Assembly (NCBI GenBank): GCA_038230655.1
Contig: JBBRMU010000004.1
Span: 1-64,000, forward strand
Source of the DNA: JBBRMU01 sp038230655
Lineage (GTDB): Bacteria; Patescibacteriota; Microgenomatia; UBA1406; GWC2-37-13
Length of the DNA stretch: 64,000 bases
Reading direction: 5' to 3'
Of this stretch, positions 7,503 through 15,520 are shown in pieces. How positions within the stretch are numbered: the stretch's first letter is position 1; each line of letters begins with the position of its first letter. A program made the position numbers and the translations under genes. The notes below the pieces were generated by a model. It was given only the letters and a program-made list of their open reading frames with translations. It did not search any database and was not told where the DNA came from.

Positions 7503-8339
7503 ATGAAAGAGCTACCACGTTTATGGTCTGATCAAGAATTAGATGATATTACAAATACAATCTCGCAATTAAGGAGAATTAGAACTGCCTCAACAATCGG
7601 TCTTGAAAAAGAATCTAATAAAATAAGCTCATTTTTAAATAGAATCTATAGACCTGTAGAAGTCCCTTCTCCAGAAGAGAGACAATTAAGGTTACAAGAT
7701 TCAGAGCAATTAGGTATTGCAGCTGCAGATTTTTTTGTTGCGAGAGTCGCACAAACGTCTAATGGAATGCATGAAAGAGAAAAATGGAAAGATACACTTT
7801 CTGATGTCACTAGCACATATAAGCAATATCCAGCTACAACCTATGCACGTACTGCAACTACTGCCGTAGCAGTGTCGACATTGCAACATTTACGATACTT
7901 ATCAATAGATCCATCATATTTGGTAAATTGGGATTTATTTCAACTTAATAATGTGGGTTCAAGAAATACTAATGAACTTTTTAGTGGTAAAGTTGGTATT
8001 ATTTCACCTTTGTCCGGAGACTATTTAATGGCATGTACTTATAGAAGTTATTTTGATAAAACGAAAGGAAAAATAATTCAATTAAAACCCGCAGCAGGTT
8101 CATTACATTTACAAGAAATTGTATTGCCAATGAATCCAGATGAGTCTAATGCTTTCGAGAACCTACCAGAAATTGCAATTTATTTAGACGTATTCAAAAC
8201 AGGCAATACAGGAAGGGCACTGCTTAACTCACTACATGAAGCATATCCACATCATCTAATACATGAACCTGATTTTGACTCAGCATCTTCGTTGCAATTT
8301 GATGATAGTAAAAAGATGAATAAATTACTAGGTAGGTAA
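7503..8339 (+). CDS. Hypothetical protein, third cassette, with a weak phosphoribosyltransferase-like motif
   Basis: The protein has 278 residues and is soluble. Most of it is unfamiliar. Near residues 235-250 the pattern of a hydrophobic strand ending in Asp, then KTGNTGRALL, resembles the PRPP-binding loop of phosphoribosyltransferases (strand-D-x3-TGxT). This is suggestive only, because the other family motifs are not obvious. ATG 7503 lies seven bases after TATAAT (7490-7495); TTG 7497 is less likely. The stop codon at 8337-8339 overlaps the first bases of repeat copy C. Confidence 0.7.
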   Translation: MKELPRLWSDQELDDITNTISQLRRIRTASTIGLEKESNKISSFLNRIYRPVEVPSPEERQLRLQDSEQLGIAAADFFVARVAQTSNGMHEREKWKDTLSDVTSTYKQYPATTYARTATTAVAVSTLQHLRYLSIDPSYLVNWDLFQLNNVGSRNTNELFSGKVGIISPLSGDYLMACTYRSYFDKTKGKIIQLKPAAGSLHLQEIVLPMNPDESNAFENLPEIAIYLDVFKTGNTGRALLNSLHEAYPHHLIHEPDFDSASSLQFDDSKKMNKLLGR

Positions 8340-8467
8340 TGGTTTGAATCTTTAGACGGAGATACTACACAGAGATAAAACTTCCTTATTGAAAGTACAG
8401 TAAAGGTCTTGTAAAGTTAACACAGCTTCATACAGATTTGGTTCGGTTGCGCGAGTGTTGGGGTCAC
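8338..8467 (+). repeat. 130-bp repeat, copy C, with tRNA-Glu-like end
   Basis: Ungapped partner of 7325-7454. It starts within the stop codon of the preceding gene with AATGGTTTGAATC and ends TTGGGGTCAC. The inner GGTTCGGTTGCG is identical between copies, while the pairing partner of GGTTC has decayed here. It separates the last cassette from the csoR promoter. Confidence 0.65.
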
Positions 8468-8505
8468 CATTATCTCCGTTTCTATCGGGTATTTTCTAAA
8501 TTGGC

Positions 8506-8553
8506 TTGACTTTTATACTCTTAATCCACTAGAATATCCCTAGTGGGGGGATA
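8506..8553 (+). promoter_or_regulatory. csoR-copA promoter with CsoR-type operator
   Basis: A -35 TTGACT (8506-8511) and -10 TAGAAT (8530-8535) are 18 bases apart. Overlapping and following the -10 is a GC-rich dyad: TATCCC at 8535-8540 with GGGATA at 8548-8553. This is the usual form of copper-sensing CsoR sites, which carry runs of C and G in an AT-rich flank. A second, overlapping inverted repeat is CCACTAG (8526-8532) with CTAGTGG (8540-8546). Bound CsoR would block RNA polymerase, and copper would release it. The predicted leader to csoR is about 32 bases. Confidence 0.8.
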
Positions 8554-8573
8554 ATAACAACACTCAATAACTT

Positions 8574-8849
8574 ATGGCTTTTAAACCAAAAGATACTCAT
8601 GAACGAATACATCATAGACTTAAAATCGCCAGAGGTCATCTAGAAAAAGTTATAGAGATGATTGAAACAGATGAGTACTGTATTGATATACTTCACCAGA
8701 TGCAAGCAATTCAAGAAGGCTTAAAAGGCACCGGTAATCTTATACTTGAAAATCATCTTAAAACATGTGCTTCTGATGCAATCAAAAGAGGCGATAGCGA
8801 GACAGCTATTTCTGAAATTATGGAAGTTATTAAAAAGAGAATTCAATGA
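8574..8849 (+). CDS. csoR: Copper-sensing transcriptional repressor CsoR
   Basis: Small all-helical DNA-binding repressor of the CsoR/RcnR family. The 91-residue protein has the copper ligand triad at Cys36, His61 and Cys65 (EYCIDIL and ENHLKTC), the same numbers as in the well-studied mycobacterial protein. The N-terminal HERIHHRLKIARGHLEKV helix and the QAIQEGLKGTGNLIL core are also typical. It precedes copA with a four-base ATGA overlap (8846-8849), so the two are translationally coupled. The operator upstream indicates autoregulation by Cu(I). Confidence 0.95.
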   Translation: MAFKPKDTHERIHHRLKIARGHLEKVIEMIETDEYCIDILHQMQAIQEGLKGTGNLILENHLKTCASDAIKRGDSETAISEIMEVIKKRIQ

Positions 8850-11128
8850 ACACCAAAACATTTAATGTAAAAGGAATGCATTGTGCAAGCTGTAGCTATG
8901 TCATTAAAGGTAAAATAGGTAAACTTGATGGAGTCGAAGCCTGTGAAGTAAATTATGCTACTGAGAAAGCTAAAGTAAGCTATGATCCAGATAAAGTTTC
9001 ATTAGATACCATGAATGGGGAAATACAAAAACTAGGCTATGAAATAAAAGATAACTCAAAGCACATGATGTCAGGGATGGATCACTCCCAACATCTAGGC
9101 CTTAACCAAACAAAGGACGAGAAACTAAATGAATTAAACAAAAAGAAACAGCATATTCTGCTTTTGATTCCAATGATGATAATTAGTATTTTTGTGATGG
9201 GTTGGGAAGTTGGAGCAAATCCTCTACATCTCTGGCCTGATATGCCTTATATTATCAAAGAATTCTTTCATCATTTGTTACCATTATCTGCGACATATGC
9301 AATGTTCGTAGTCGGTGTACCTTATTTACAAGGAGTTTGGCGGTTTATAAAGTATAGAGTTGCAAATATGGATACACTTGTTGGTATTGGTACTTTGGCT
9401 GCTTATATCTATAGTTTCATAATTACAGCTTTTGAACAGTCTTTAGCTCAGGTAATTAATACAAAACACTCATATTATGATGTTACAATAATTGTCATTG
9501 GATTTATCACAATTGGAAAGTATCTTGAGATAAGTTCAAAATTGAAAACGGGAGCTGCCATTGAAAAACTACTTAATTTACAAGCCAAAACAGCATTAGT
9601 ACTACGTAATGGAAAAGAAGTTGAGGTACCACTTTCTGATGTGCAGATCGCTGACACAGTTATCGTAAAACCTGGTGCAAAGATACCTGTAGATGGAACT
9701 ATTTTAGATGGGACTTCTTCAATAGATGAATCAATGATTAACGGCGAACCAATTCCGAATGATAAGAAAGTAGGAGACTATGTTATCGGCGGCACGATAA
9801 ATAAACAAGGCCATTTTACTTTTAAAGCAACAAAAATAGGTTCAGATACCATGCTTGCTCAGATAATTAAAATGGTTGAGGAAGCACAAGGTTCGCAAGC
9901 ACCTATACAAAGTCTCGCTGACCGGATTTCAGCAATATTTGTACCTGTTGTATTAGCTATTGCAGTAGTTACACTTTTATTATGGCTAATATTTGGCAGT
10001 GCCTTCCTCGGATTCCCTACAGCTCTTTCTCTTGGTTTTGTATGTTTTGTGAGCATATTAGTTATCGCCTGTCCATGTGCTTTAGGTTTAGCCACTCCTA
10101 CAGCCATAATTGTCGGAGTTGGTAAGGGTGCAGAAAATGGGATCTTAATAAAAGATGCAGAGGCACTAGAAAAACTGCGAGGAATAAATACAGTAGTTAT
10201 CGATAAAACGGGCACTATCACTAATGGAAAACCAGTTGTTACGGATATTATTACGTCTACTGGAATAAATAAGAAAGAGTTATTAGCGATAGCAGCTACT
10301 GTTGAAAAAAAGTCCGAACATCCTTTAGCTCAAGCGATTGTTGAGGAAGCTTATAAAGAAAAAGTTAAACTATTACCGATAGAAGATTTCAAAGCTATAG
10401 AGGGAGTTGGAGTTCAGGCAAAAGTAAAGGAGTTTCAAATATCAATACATAAGCCTAAGCACGAAGAACTAAGTCGGGATGTTGAGAAGCTACAATCCCA
10501 AGGTAAGACCGTGGTTATCATTACATCTAATAAAAAGATGTTAGGAATCATCGCAATTAGCGATACTATTAAAAAAAATGCAAAAGATGCAGTTAACTCA
10601 CTACATAAGTTGGGTTTAGAAGTTGTAATGCTGACTGGTGATAACAAACATGCAGCGAAGTATATTGCTGATCAAATAGGTATTGATTCTGTACTTGCTG
10701 AAGTTCTACCTCAAGATAAAGCAAATAAAATAAAGGAACTACAATCAGAAGGCAAAAAAGTTGCCATGGCTGGAGATGGAATCAATGATGCACCTGCTCT
10801 AACTCAAGCTGATGTAGGAATTGCCATGGCTACAGGTACCGATGTAGCTATTGAGTCTGCTGATGTCGTGCTATTACAAGGAGACATTAAGAAAATTACT
10901 CAAGCAATTAATTTATCAAGAGCTACGGTACGCACTATAAAACAGAATCTTTTCTGGGCATTTATTTATAATCTTATTGGTATACCATTAGCAGCTGGAT
11001 TGTTTTACCCTTTATTCGGAATTTTGCTTAACCCAGCCTTTGCAGGTTTGGCAATGGCAGGAAGTAGTGTATCAGTTGTCTTTAACTCATTGCGTTTACG
11101 AGGCTTAAACTTATTAAAAATTAGTTAA
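8846..11128 (+). CDS. copA: Copper-exporting P1B-type ATPase
   Basis: Pumps Cu(I) out of the cytoplasm using ATP. The 760-residue protein has an N-terminal heavy-metal-binding domain (GMHCASC near residue 10) and then a His/Met-rich linker with MSGMDHSQH. Membrane helices and actuator motif follow. The transmembrane metal site CPC is at residues 409-411 (IACPCALGLATP), the phosphorylation site is Asp453 in DKTGT, and SEHPL, TGDN and AGDGINDAP are present. It is cotranscribed with csoR. A second metal-binding domain fragment follows in the same frame after two stops (see 11135-11311). Confidence 0.97.
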   Translation: MNTKTFNVKGMHCASCSYVIKGKIGKLDGVEACEVNYATEKAKVSYDPDKVSLDTMNGEIQKLGYEIKDNSKHMMSGMDHSQHLGLNQTKDEKLNELNKKKQHILLLIPMMIISIFVMGWEVGANPLHLWPDMPYIIKEFFHHLLPLSATYAMFVVGVPYLQGVWRFIKYRVANMDTLVGIGTLAAYIYSFIITAFEQSLAQVINTKHSYYDVTIIVIGFITIGKYLEISSKLKTGAAIEKLLNLQAKTALVLRNGKEVEVPLSDVQIADTVIVKPGAKIPVDGTILDGTSSIDESMINGEPIPNDKKVGDYVIGGTINKQGHFTFKATKIGSDTMLAQIIKMVEEAQGSQAPIQSLADRISAIFVPVVLAIAVVTLLLWLIFGSAFLGFPTALSLGFVCFVSILVIACPCALGLATPTAIIVGVGKGAENGILIKDAEALEKLRGINTVVIDKTGTITNGKPVVTDIITSTGINKKELLAIAATVEKKSEHPLAQAIVEEAYKEKVKLLPIEDFKAIEGVGVQAKVKEFQISIHKPKHEELSRDVEKLQSQGKTVVIITSNKKMLGIIAISDTIKKNAKDAVNSLHKLGLEVVMLTGDNKHAAKYIADQIGIDSVLAEVLPQDKANKIKELQSEGKKVAMAGDGINDAPALTQADVGIAMATGTDVAIESADVVLLQGDIKKITQAINLSRATVRTIKQNLFWAFIYNLIGIPLAAGLFYPLFGILLNPAFAGLAMAGSSVSVVFNSLRLRGLNLLKIS

Positions 11129-11134
11129 AATTAA

Positions 11135-11311
11135 AGTATACACTGCTCTAATTGTGCTATAAATTTAGACAAAGAGTTAGAGGATATCGGCTATATTTTA
11201 AAAACTAGCTATGCACAAGGGAAAACAGAAGTGGAGTTTGATGAAAGAAAGATAGCAGTTAAAGAGATCCAAGCGTCAATTGAAAAAATGGGATACAAAC
11301 CATCGTTATAG
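11135..11311 (+). pseudogene. Heavy-metal-associated (CopZ/HMA) domain remnant
   Basis: In the same frame as copA, after TAA (11126) and a second TAA (11132), the sequence encodes IHCSNCAINLDKEL and an HMA-like end (YAQGKTEVEFDERK, then IQASIEKMGYKPSL), stopping with TAG at 11309. The Cys-x2-Cys site is intact, and the strand-helix order fits a CopZ-type copper chaperone. There is no ATG, GTG or TTG before the cysteines; only ATA at 11138 could start it. It is either a truncated chaperone gene or a former C-terminal domain of CopA. Confidence 0.6.
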
Positions 11312-11341
11312 ATGTAAATTAATAATTTGTAATCAGCTCTT

Positions 11342-11797
11342 ATGAAAAAAACAGTATATCTCGGTCTTGTGATATTAATTGCTATAGCACTATATGTCTT
11401 TTACAGAAATTTCTCTATGAGAAACCAATATGTCTCCCATTCCCATGGAGGACCGGTGAAAGATTATGTTAGCCTCATTGATACATTAAGAGGAAAAGGC
11501 AGAAAAGTTACTCCAAAAGGTAGTATTACTCAACCTTTTTTTTCAGTAAACGGATATATCATTAGTGTTGACGAGGAAGACGTACAAGTATTTGAGTATG
11601 CATCAACAAACGAAGCTGAAAAAGAAGCTCAAAAGGTATCTCCTGATGGTGGATCGGTCGGAACAAGCATGATGAGTTGGGTAGATACACCTCACTTTTA
11701 TAAGAAGGAGAGAATTATTGTGATTTATATAGGGGATAATAGGAAGATATTGGATTCATTGAATTCTGCAGTAGGTCAGCAATTTGCAGGTAGGTAG
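11342..11797 (+). CDS. Hypothetical membrane-anchored protein beside the copper genes
   Basis: 151 residues: an N-terminal hydrophobic anchor (about 4-20), a short basic segment, a His-containing SHSHGG turn, then a compact extracytoplasmic domain. The domain alternates strands and an acidic helix (YASTNEAEKEAQKV) and ends before a conserved-looking ERIIVIYIGDNRKILDSL. No family is recognised. Its place directly after copA and the His/Met content make a role in metal handling possible, but this is only context. Confidence 0.7.
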   Translation: MKKTVYLGLVILIAIALYVFYRNFSMRNQYVSHSHGGPVKDYVSLIDTLRGKGRKVTPKGSITQPFFSVNGYIISVDEEDVQVFEYASTNEAEKEAQKVSPDGGSVGTSMMSWVDTPHFYKKERIIVIYIGDNRKILDSLNSAVGQQFAGR

Positions 11798-11932
11798 AAT
11801 TATTTTTTTCTCCTCAGGTAATAATATTCGTATCCTGAGAGCTCTCAATTCCGCTTAGAAGGATCATTTTTTGACGAATATTTTGAATCAAAAAAAGCTT
11901 TTAGAAAACTGAGCTCGATTACTTAGATAACT

Positions 11933-12187
11933 TTATAACGCAAATAATTGTTTCTGAAATAATGTTACAAAGATGAGATTAACTAGAGCTAAAAATATTG
12001 ACACAATAACCCAAATTTTAGTCGGCCTATTGAACATAAGTTTAATTTTCATTCTCACTTGCTGTGGGTAGGGCAAAGATTTATCTACTTGTTTACTGAT
12101 GATAATATTTCTTCGTTTAAAAAGTACAATTCCCCAACAAATATATGCTGCACAGAGAAAGAGATAAGTAAAAATTAGCGTTTTCAT
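11933..12187 (-). CDS. Hypothetical small membrane protein
   Basis: 84 residues with two hydrophobic helices (about 4-22 and 57-80) separated by a basic loop containing KQVDKSLPYPQQVRMKIK. No family is recognised. A TATATT-like hexamer lies a few bases before the ATG on the minus strand, as for other genes here. It is divergent from the FemAB-like gene at 12258. Confidence 0.65.
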   Translation of the reverse strand: MKTLIFTYLFLCAAYICWGIVLFKRRNIIISKQVDKSLPYPQQVRMKIKLMFNRPTKIWVIVSIFLALVNLIFVTLFQKQLFAL

Positions 12188-12257
12188 ATTAATAATATAA
12201 CATATTACCAGAAATCTTATGAGAAATAGATTGTTTATATGCTACAATGTCTGATGT

Positions 12258-13319
12258 ATGACCTCAGAAAAGTATTTGCCTCATGAACCTACTACCTCTT
12301 TCGAATACTCAAAATCAAGTGAAAATATAAATATCCATAATATAACTTACGGGCAGTTAAATGATTTTTTAGATGCTAATCCCGAAAAAGTTAGCGCATT
12401 TAACCGGCCTTATCTCAAAGGAACTCTGGCTGAGCTTTACAATCTGAAAATCTCTACTATAGGTATTTCAGCTAATGGTGTACTCCAGGGAGTAGGGCAG
12501 TTGTTAATACAACGAAAAGGGCCTATAGGTGTAGTTCAAGGTGTCCCGGCTAGATATACTGGCCCAGTAGTAAAGCCTGAGATTTTGTCCCAGGCTTTGT
12601 TAAAAATTAAGGATTATTTAGGATATCATGGGATAGGTAAAATAATAACTGATTTTCCGCCAAGTGTTAGTTTTGACACAACAGACATAGAAAAGGCTGG
12701 ATATAAGATAAAACCGGCGACATCAAGAGTTATAAACCTGAGAGACGAAAATATTCTTACACAATCTAATGAGGGTATGAGGCGAGGTATTCGAAAAACT
12801 TTACTTGATCCAAAAATTGAGGTAAAACAACCAAACGAAGACGAAATGTCATTTTTAGGAAAATCTCTTGATGAGTCGTATGGAAACCAGGGCTCAAATC
12901 AACCTTATCCTTCAAATATGCCAGCAATTGTTTGGGTTAGACACCACTCGGATCCCTTTGTGCATCTGTCACTTATTTCTTATGAACATAATCCTGTGGG
13001 AATGATGGTCACTGCCTTAGGATTAGATCAAGTTGCCTGTAGCTGGATGATTGGAGTAGATCACGCGGAAATCGATAGACTTGGAGTGAATTACCCGATA
13101 TCTGGTGTGTTAATCAAGGATGCAGCTGAGTGGGCAAAGGGAGAAGGTGCATATTCTCTTGACTTAGGAGAAGGTCCAGAATCAGTAGGCGAGTTTAAAC
13201 GACGCATGGGAGGCATTCAACTTCCTTATATATCTGTAGAGTATACACACCCTTTATATAAACCTCTCTTCAATGGTCGCGCAGGTATAAAACAGCTCAG
13301 AGGAAGAAATAAACTTTAA
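12258..13319 (+). CDS. FemAB/GNAT-type aminoacyl or acyl transferase
   Basis: The 353-residue protein resembles the FemAB (peptidoglycan interpeptide bridge) group with tandem GNAT folds. Supporting features are an N-terminal NRPYLKGTLAELYNL segment and the GMRRGIRKTLLDPKIEV motif, comparable to the NLR(K)-x-KKA motif of FemX-like proteins. The C-terminal GVNYPISGVLIKDAAEWAK and FKRRMGG pattern is typical of substrate-binding in this fold. Members attach amino acids to peptidoglycan or act in exopolysaccharide biosynthesis; which applies here is not clear. An extended -10 (TGC-TACAAT, 12243-12248) ends nine bases before ATG. Confidence 0.8.
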   Translation: MTSEKYLPHEPTTSFEYSKSSENINIHNITYGQLNDFLDANPEKVSAFNRPYLKGTLAELYNLKISTIGISANGVLQGVGQLLIQRKGPIGVVQGVPARYTGPVVKPEILSQALLKIKDYLGYHGIGKIITDFPPSVSFDTTDIEKAGYKIKPATSRVINLRDENILTQSNEGMRRGIRKTLLDPKIEVKQPNEDEMSFLGKSLDESYGNQGSNQPYPSNMPAIVWVRHHSDPFVHLSLISYEHNPVGMMVTALGLDQVACSWMIGVDHAEIDRLGVNYPISGVLIKDAAEWAKGEGAYSLDLGEGPESVGEFKRRMGGIQLPYISVEYTHPLYKPLFNGRAGIKQLRGRNKL

Positions 13320-13419
13320 ATAACATGAGTTAAGGAAATCTTCACCTCTCTTGACTTTTTTTTGGTATTTACATGAGAGGGCTTTACAATATGAACCAAC
13401 CAACTACGTCTTCTTGTTT

Positions 13420-14454
13420 TCAGCTAGCACTTAGTAATAAATAAACCACTTTTTTCTCAAGATCATGAAGTTGATCATAGATCTTATTATCTGGATCTAC
13501 ATGAGTAGTCTGATTTGAGAGAATGTGTCCGTTGATAAAAGCTTCGAAAATATAGGGATGAATGTAGTATTTTCGGCTAGTCGCTGGTTTATTGCCTAAA
13601 TCTGCAGCAACTTTCTTCACAACTTCTACCATGGCTTTTTTCAGTTCTTTCTCATCGGTTAAAATTCCAAGTTCATTTAAAAATTCAGCGGCAGAAACAG
13701 TACCTCCCCAGGTCCTAAACTCTTTAGCAGTAATTTCAAGTCCCGTAATATCTTTTAAGTAGATATTTACATCAGAGGAGTTTATCGACTCAATCTTTCC
13801 GTCTTCATCAACATATTCAAATAAATCTTGCCCTGGTAGTCCTTGGCATCTCCGTAGTATTTTAGCCACTCTTTTACTCTGGACTTTGACTTTATGATAA
13901 ACTCCGCTTTTTCCTTTAAACTCAAATTTGAGAATATTTCCTTTAATATCAACATTTTTATTTTCAAGAGTAGTAAGCCCAAGAGTATCATTTTCATCTC
14001 TGTACTCTTCGTTACCTATTCTTATGAGTGTATTTTCAAGAAGCCAGACTATTGTTGCAAGTATTTTTTTCCTAGGCATGCCGGGTAAAGCCATATCCTC
14101 GTTGATATGTCTTCTTAATTTTGGAAGAACCTGCGCAAATAAAAGCAAACTTTCAAATTTATTTTGTTGAGCAGCCGCGCTCCACTCCTTATGATAACGA
14201 TACTGTTTTCTTTTCTTACTATCAAAACCTACCGCCTGTAGATGACCTTTTGGCGAAGGGCAGATCCAAACATTTTTCCATGCAGGCGGAATATGGAGCT
14301 TATTTATTCTTTCAAGTACATTTTTATCAGTTATTTTTTGATTATCCGCTGAAATGTATTTAAATGAATTACCATTTTTCAATCTGGTAATTCCCGGTTT
14401 TTTATCTGATGAGTAGTGGAGTTTGGCTTCTTTTATGAGGTCCTTTGTTTCCAT
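13420..14454 (-). CDS. DNA topoisomerase IB
   Basis: Relaxes supercoils through a 3'-phosphotyrosine intermediate without ATP. The 344-residue protein has the poxvirus/eukaryote-type fold. It starts with a PPAWKNVWICPSPKGHLQAVG DNA-binding part and the KRKQYRYHKEW motif. The catalytic segment includes RIGNEEY, the FKGKSGVYHKVK strand, KEFRTWGGT (Arg) and the active-site tyrosine in SRKYYIHP near the end. Bacterial type IB enzymes are scattered and usually thought to be acquired. TATAAT on the minus strand (14465-14460) ends five bases before ATG, so the mRNA is likely leaderless. Confidence 0.95.
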   Translation of the reverse strand: METKDLIKEAKLHYSSDKKPGITRLKNGNSFKYISADNQKITDKNVLERINKLHIPPAWKNVWICPSPKGHLQAVGFDSKKRKQYRYHKEWSAAAQQNKFESLLLFAQVLPKLRRHINEDMALPGMPRKKILATIVWLLENTLIRIGNEEYRDENDTLGLTTLENKNVDIKGNILKFEFKGKSGVYHKVKVQSKRVAKILRRCQGLPGQDLFEYVDEDGKIESINSSDVNIYLKDITGLEITAKEFRTWGGTVSAAEFLNELGILTDEKELKKAMVEVVKKVAADLGNKPATSRKYYIHPYIFEAFINGHILSNQTTHVDPDNKIYDQLHDLEKKVVYLLLSAS

Positions 14455-14572
14455 AAATCATTATAACACTTATAGAATATGCATTTTGCGAACAAATATT
14501 TGTAATGCATTTGCAGTAAGTGGATCATTTATCACTCCATTATCAATCATTGTAAGAGCATCAGAATCACTC

Positions 14573-15520
14573 TTAAAATAGTCCTTTTTTCAATTCATTT
14601 AAAGAAAACTCAACTTCGAAAGTAGTCCTATCTCCTACATTCACGTATAAGGATAACGATTCATTGGGAAATTTCTTCAGTATACCTCCGCACGAGTAAA
14701 CAACACGTCTGGACTCAGGATGAAGTTCTTCAATAAGGGGTTGTCCTTTGCTGTTTAAAAAATCATCAGGCGTTAAAATTGGCTCCGGTGCCACAACGAC
14801 TGAAAACTCATTGCTATTACGAGTTAGTTTTGCCCTTCCAATACTATATATGTATTTCTCTACACCATCTATTTTTTGGATTGAGATACCATGAATAATA
14901 AATAGCGCTTCATTCGGGGTTAACCATATTGGTGGCATGGTTGTTCCGATTCTCCAGCTTGCCCACGATAAATTAAGTGGAAAAGCAATATCTCCTAATT
15001 TTTCAGGTATCTGAGAATGAAGAGAAAACACCATTATTTTATGAAAGTATTCAGTCGACTCGGGACGAAATAAGTAGGTAATATTATCCACAGGTGTAAG
15101 ATTTTTCCCAGGCCCGAAGCTATCAATCACTAGAAAAGGAGGTAGTTGATACTTCCAGGACTTTAAAGTCTCAATTTTGACGATTGCTGGAAAGGGGATT
15201 GGTTCTCCAAGCTTATTTCGCAGGACTGCCGTTAATCCTATGATAAGACTGCCATTTTGTAGCTGTAAAGCTCGCGGATCTTCTAGATTAATTCCGTCGT
15301 AGAGTGGTTTCCAGATGACTTTTTCTTGTAATACTTTTCCACCTTTACTTACCTCAAAAAGCTTTAAAATACCGTTATCAGGTTGGCCTATTTCTCCCGC
15401 TTTGGCTACTTCTCTACCTATAAAACAAAGAGACTCGTTATTACTTTGTTTCCAAACAGCGAGGTTATACCTGGCTACATTGCTTCCTGGAAATATATTT
15501 TTGATTTGACGGAACTTCAA
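14573..15520 (-). CDS. GH130-type glycoside phosphorylase-like protein
   Basis: Glycoside hydrolase family 130 includes phosphorylases of beta-mannosides and related five-bladed propeller enzymes. Seen are the N-terminal NVARYNLAVW strand, LYDGINLEDPRAL (family LEDPR motif), IGTTMPPIWLTPNEALFIIHGI and YSIGRAKLTRN. Substrate cannot be inferred. The start is TTG at 15520, immediately next to the TAA of the upstream glycosyltransferase, so translation is coupled. The frame ends after LNELKKGLF just beyond six A on the coding strand (plus 14585-14590). The neighbouring frame stays open for about 34 further codons to 14470, suggesting a one-base shift near the end. Confidence 0.8.
   Translation of the reverse strand: MKFRQIKNIFPGSNVARYNLAVWKQSNNESLCFIGREVAKAGEIGQPDNGILKLFEVSKGGKVLQEKVIWKPLYDGINLEDPRALQLQNGSLIIGLTAVLRNKLGEPIPFPAIVKIETLKSWKYQLPPFLVIDSFGPGKNLTPVDNITYLFRPESTEYFHKIMVFSLHSQIPEKLGDIAFPLNLSWASWRIGTTMPPIWLTPNEALFIIHGISIQKIDGVEKYIYSIGRAKLTRNSNEFSVVVAPEPILTPDDFLNSKGQPLIEELHPESRRVVYSCGGILKKFPNESLSLYVNVGDRTTFEVEFSLNELKKGLF

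Noticed and set aside
11813..11839. CTCAGG/CCTGAG stem after the gene ending at 11797 as a terminator
   Set aside because: Six pairs with a 15-base loop and no following T-run on either strand; too weak.
13320..13419. CCTCTC/GAGAGG repeat between converging genes as a terminator
   Set aside because: The arms are short and about 24 bases apart, without a proper T-run after the stem.
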